Assembly: GCA_947252755.1 (NCBI GenBank)
Contig: CAMXWV010000001.1
Coordinates: forward strand, 310,001 to 374,000
DNA: 64,000 nucleotides
Origin: an uncultured Dermabacter sp.
Lineage (GTDB): Bacteria > Actinomycetota > Actinomycetes > Actinomycetales > Dermabacteraceae
Reading direction: 5' to 3'
Positions 62,392 to 64,000 of this stretch are shown piece after piece; position 1 is the first letter of the stretch, and each line of letters starts with the position of its first letter. The notes beneath the pieces are model-generated. The model saw only the letters and a program-made list of their open reading frames with translations, ran no database searches and was not told where the DNA came from. A program made the position numbers and the translations under genes.

Positions 62392-63779
62392 GCTCCTGCG
62401 AGACGCTCCGCGAGGTAGCCCTTCACCTGGGACAGCGCCACGCGCTCCTGCTGCATGGAGTCGCGGTCGCGTACGGTGACGGCGTCATCCTCGAGCGTGT
62501 CGAAGTCGATGGTGACGCAGAACGGGGTGCCGATCTCATCCTGACGGCGGTAGCGGCGGCCGATCGCACCGGAGGCGTCCACCTCCACGTTCCACAGGGC
62601 GCGCAGCTCATCGGCGAGCGCCGTGGACTTCGGCACCAGGTCCTGGCTCTTGGACAGCGGCAGCACAGCTGCTTTGACCGGCGCCAGGCGCGGGTCCAGG
62701 CGCAGCACGGTGCGCTTGTCCACGCCGCCCTTGGTGTTCGGGGCCTCATCCTCTTCGTAGGCGTCCACCAGGAACGCCATCATGGAGCGGGTGAGGCCAA
62801 AGGAGGGCTCGATCACCCAGGGGATGTAGCGCTCTCCGGTGGCCTGGTCCAGGTAGCTCATCTTCTGGCCGGATGCGCGTTCATGGGCGGCCAGGTCGAA
62901 GTCGGTGCGGTTGGCGATGCCCATCAGCTCGCCCCACTCGCTGCCCTGGAAGCCGAAGCGGTATTCAAGGTCGATGGTGGCTGTGGAGTAGTGGGCGCGC
63001 TCGTCGGCGGGAACATCGAACTTGCGGAGGTTTTCCTCTTTGATGCCGAGCTCCACGAACCAGTTCCAGCAGGCCTCAACCCAGTGCTCGAACAGTGCAT
63101 CCGCCTGCTCGGCGGGCGTGAAGTATTCGATCTCCATCTGTTCGAACTCGCGGGTGCGGAAGATGAAGTTGCCGGGGGTGATCTCGTTGCGGAATGCCTT
63201 GCCGATCTGGCCGATGCCGAACGGCGGCTTCATGCGGGAGGAGGTGGCCACGTTGTGGAAGTTCACGAAGATGCCCTGGGCGGTCTCAGGGCGCATGTAG
63301 TGCAGGCCCTGCTCATTGTCCACGGCGCCCAGATAGGTTTTCACCAGGCCGGAGAAGTTCTGCGGTTCGGTGAACTCGCCTTTCACACCGCAGTTCGGGC
63401 AGTTGATCTCCGCCAGGCCAGTTTCGGGTGCGCGGCCCTTCTTCGCTTCGAACGCTTCCAGCAGGTGGTCTTCGCGAAAGCGGTTGTGGCAGCTTTTGCA
63501 CTCCACGAGCGGGTCGGAGAAGGTGGCCACGTGGCCGGAGGCTTCCCACACGGCCTTCGGCAAGATGATGGAGGAGTCCAGGCCTACCATGTCCGCGCGG
63601 GACTGCACGAAGGTGCGCCACCAGTGGCGTTTGATGTTCTCCTTGAGCTCCACGCCGAGCGGTCCGTAGTCCCAGGCGGAGCGGGTGCCGCCGTAGATGT
63701 CACCGGCAGGGAACACGAAGCCTCGGCGTTTGGCGAGGGCGATGACGCTGTCGAGCTGGCTGGGTTGCGGCTTGGCCAC
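62388..63779 (-). CDS. glyS: Glycyl-tRNA synthetase, homodimeric
   Basis: Class II synthetase charging tRNA-Gly, 463 residues. Motif 2 is around FRNEITPGNFIFRTREFEQ and motif 3 ends in EPSFGLTRSMMAF. A four-cysteine zinc-ribbon insertion (CKSCHNRF and NCPNCG) is seen at about residues 90-140. The GTG at 63779 was chosen for its AAGGAGAG Shine-Dalgarno; an upstream ATG lacks one. It heads the glyS-dusB-dgt-dnaG-MFS run. It diverges from a Zur-box gene, as in other Micrococcales. Confidence 0.95.
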   Translation of the reverse strand: MAKPQPSQLDSVIALAKRRGFVFPAGDIYGGTRSAWDYGPLGVELKENIKRHWWRTFVQSRADMVGLDSSIILPKAVWEASGHVATFSDPLVECKSCHNRFREDHLLEAFEAKKGRAPETGLAEINCPNCGVKGEFTEPQNFSGLVKTYLGAVDNEQGLHYMRPETAQGIFVNFHNVATSSRMKPPFGIGQIGKAFRNEITPGNFIFRTREFEQMEIEYFTPAEQADALFEHWVEACWNWFVELGIKEENLRKFDVPADERAHYSTATIDLEYRFGFQGSEWGELMGIANRTDFDLAAHERASGQKMSYLDQATGERYIPWVIEPSFGLTRSMMAFLVDAYEEDEAPNTKGGVDKRTVLRLDPRLAPVKAAVLPLSKSQDLVPKSTALADELRALWNVEVDASGAIGRRYRRQDEIGTPFCVTIDFDTLEDDAVTVRDRDSMQQERVALSQVKGYLAERLAGA

Positions 63780-63924
63780 GGGGCTCTCCTTCTGGTGGTT
63801 GACCACCGGGGATGTCTTTGGTGTCACCACCCTAGTCGAGGGCCCCTCGAGGTGACTGCTCCCGGGTGGTGTGAGGCACGACGCGCTCCCCTTCGACCGG
63901 CTTGCGCCACCCCCACCAGCCTAT

Positions 63925-63939
63925 TGATAATGGTTGTCA
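63925..63939 (+). promoter_or_regulatory. Zur-like operator overlapping a -10 box
   Basis: TGATAATGGTTGTCA is a near-palindrome close to the actinobacterial Zur/Fur-type consensus. It contains a GATAAT -10 box at 63926-63931 and has TTGCGC at 63902-63907 in the -35 place, with 18-bp spacing. Repressor binding would block the promoter. A zinc (Zur) rather than iron role is inferred from the glyS neighbour and the following exported protein. Confidence 0.65.
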
Positions 63940-64000
63940 TGATGATTGATACTCCTCGCACCCCGTCCCTCACCCGCCGCTCCCTGGGCACCCTCGCCCT
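63939..64000 (+). CDS. Start of an exported protein, probably zinc ABC transporter binding protein
   Basis: Only about 20 codons are inside the window: MMIDTPRTPSLTRRSLGTLAL, with twin arginines at the head of a likely signal peptide. The first ATG lies 8 bp after the -10 box, at the expected transcription start, so the mRNA is probably leaderless; no Shine-Dalgarno is present. In many Micrococcales the znuABC-zur genes diverge from glyS, so a ZnuA-type solute-binding protein is the best guess. The rest lies beyond the window. Confidence 0.55.
   Translation, partial: MMIDTPRTPSLTRRSLGTLA

Overview
The window is a high-GC actinobacterial chromosome segment, probably from the order Micrococcales. 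Four things point there: the pepA-lpdA-sucB-lipB-lipA-glnA block, glnE next to glnA2, the aceE/DUF3052/fabD-fabH-acpP-fabF/DUF3145 block, and the Gly-tRNA synthetase gene diverging from a zinc-repressor-type operator. Genus cannot be set from the sequence alone. About 46 kb is dense, ordinary core chromosome, and about 18 kb (roughly 28.8-47.06 kb) is an acquired defence island.

Left core (1-28.76 kb). A leucyl aminopeptidase (5' end missing) precedes lpdA and a two-lipoyl-domain E2 acyltransferase. Then come lipB and lipA, which make the lipoyl groups those enzymes need. Next are glnA1, an amidase with a NarL-type two-component system, a RecB-like nuclease, and the nitrogen pair glnE/glnA2. 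After these are panB, a 59-residue small gene, map, a polyphosphate glucokinase, RNase P RNA (minus strand), yaaA, a pair of small multidrug resistance subunits, a Nif3-like protein, sufU-sufS, and a large Tat/lipobox lipoprotein.

Defence island (about 28.8-47.06 kb). A large serine recombinase at the right end runs in frame into the 3' end of a tRNA-Val(UAC) gene. A small recombinase-type HTH gene lies at the left end. Between them a long minus-strand operon reads: AlpA-like HTH regulator, SNF2 helicase with a C-terminal DUF3883 nuclease-like domain, DUF1156 adenine methyltransferase, DUF1016 (YhcG) PD-(D/E)XK nuclease, DUF499 P-loop ATPase with an N-terminal Swt1/HEPN-like domain, a Shedu-type (DUF4263) nuclease, and a DUF3644 protein carrying a HEPN-like R-x4-H motif. 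Divergent from it is a GHKL (MORC/Hsp90-like) ATPase whose C-terminus carries a PD-(D/E)XK nuclease motif. The core resembles the DUF499/DUF1156/helicase modules of BREX type 3 and of 'restriction-like' systems. It has no PglZ, no BrxA/F and no DrmA/B/C, and it includes a DUF1016 nuclease. The helicase is split from its DUF3883 tail by one in-frame TAG codon at 39480-39482. The reading frame, the family-like linker and the downstream 4-bp overlap are otherwise intact, so the system may be recently broken, split, or expressed by readthrough.

Right core (47.06-64 kb). After tRNA-Val and a 25-bp tandem repeat come a DUF3052 protein, pyruvate dehydrogenase aceE with an overlapping GntR regulator, and the type II fatty acid synthase genes fabD, fabH, acpP and fabF, which use the acetyl-CoA made by AceE. 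Then follow DUF3145, peptide deformylase, tRNA-Asn, a CAU-anticodon tRNA, an MFS exporter, and a tightly packed minus-strand run dnaG, dgt, dusB, glyS. The window ends at the leaderless start of a probable zinc ABC transporter gene under a Zur-like box.
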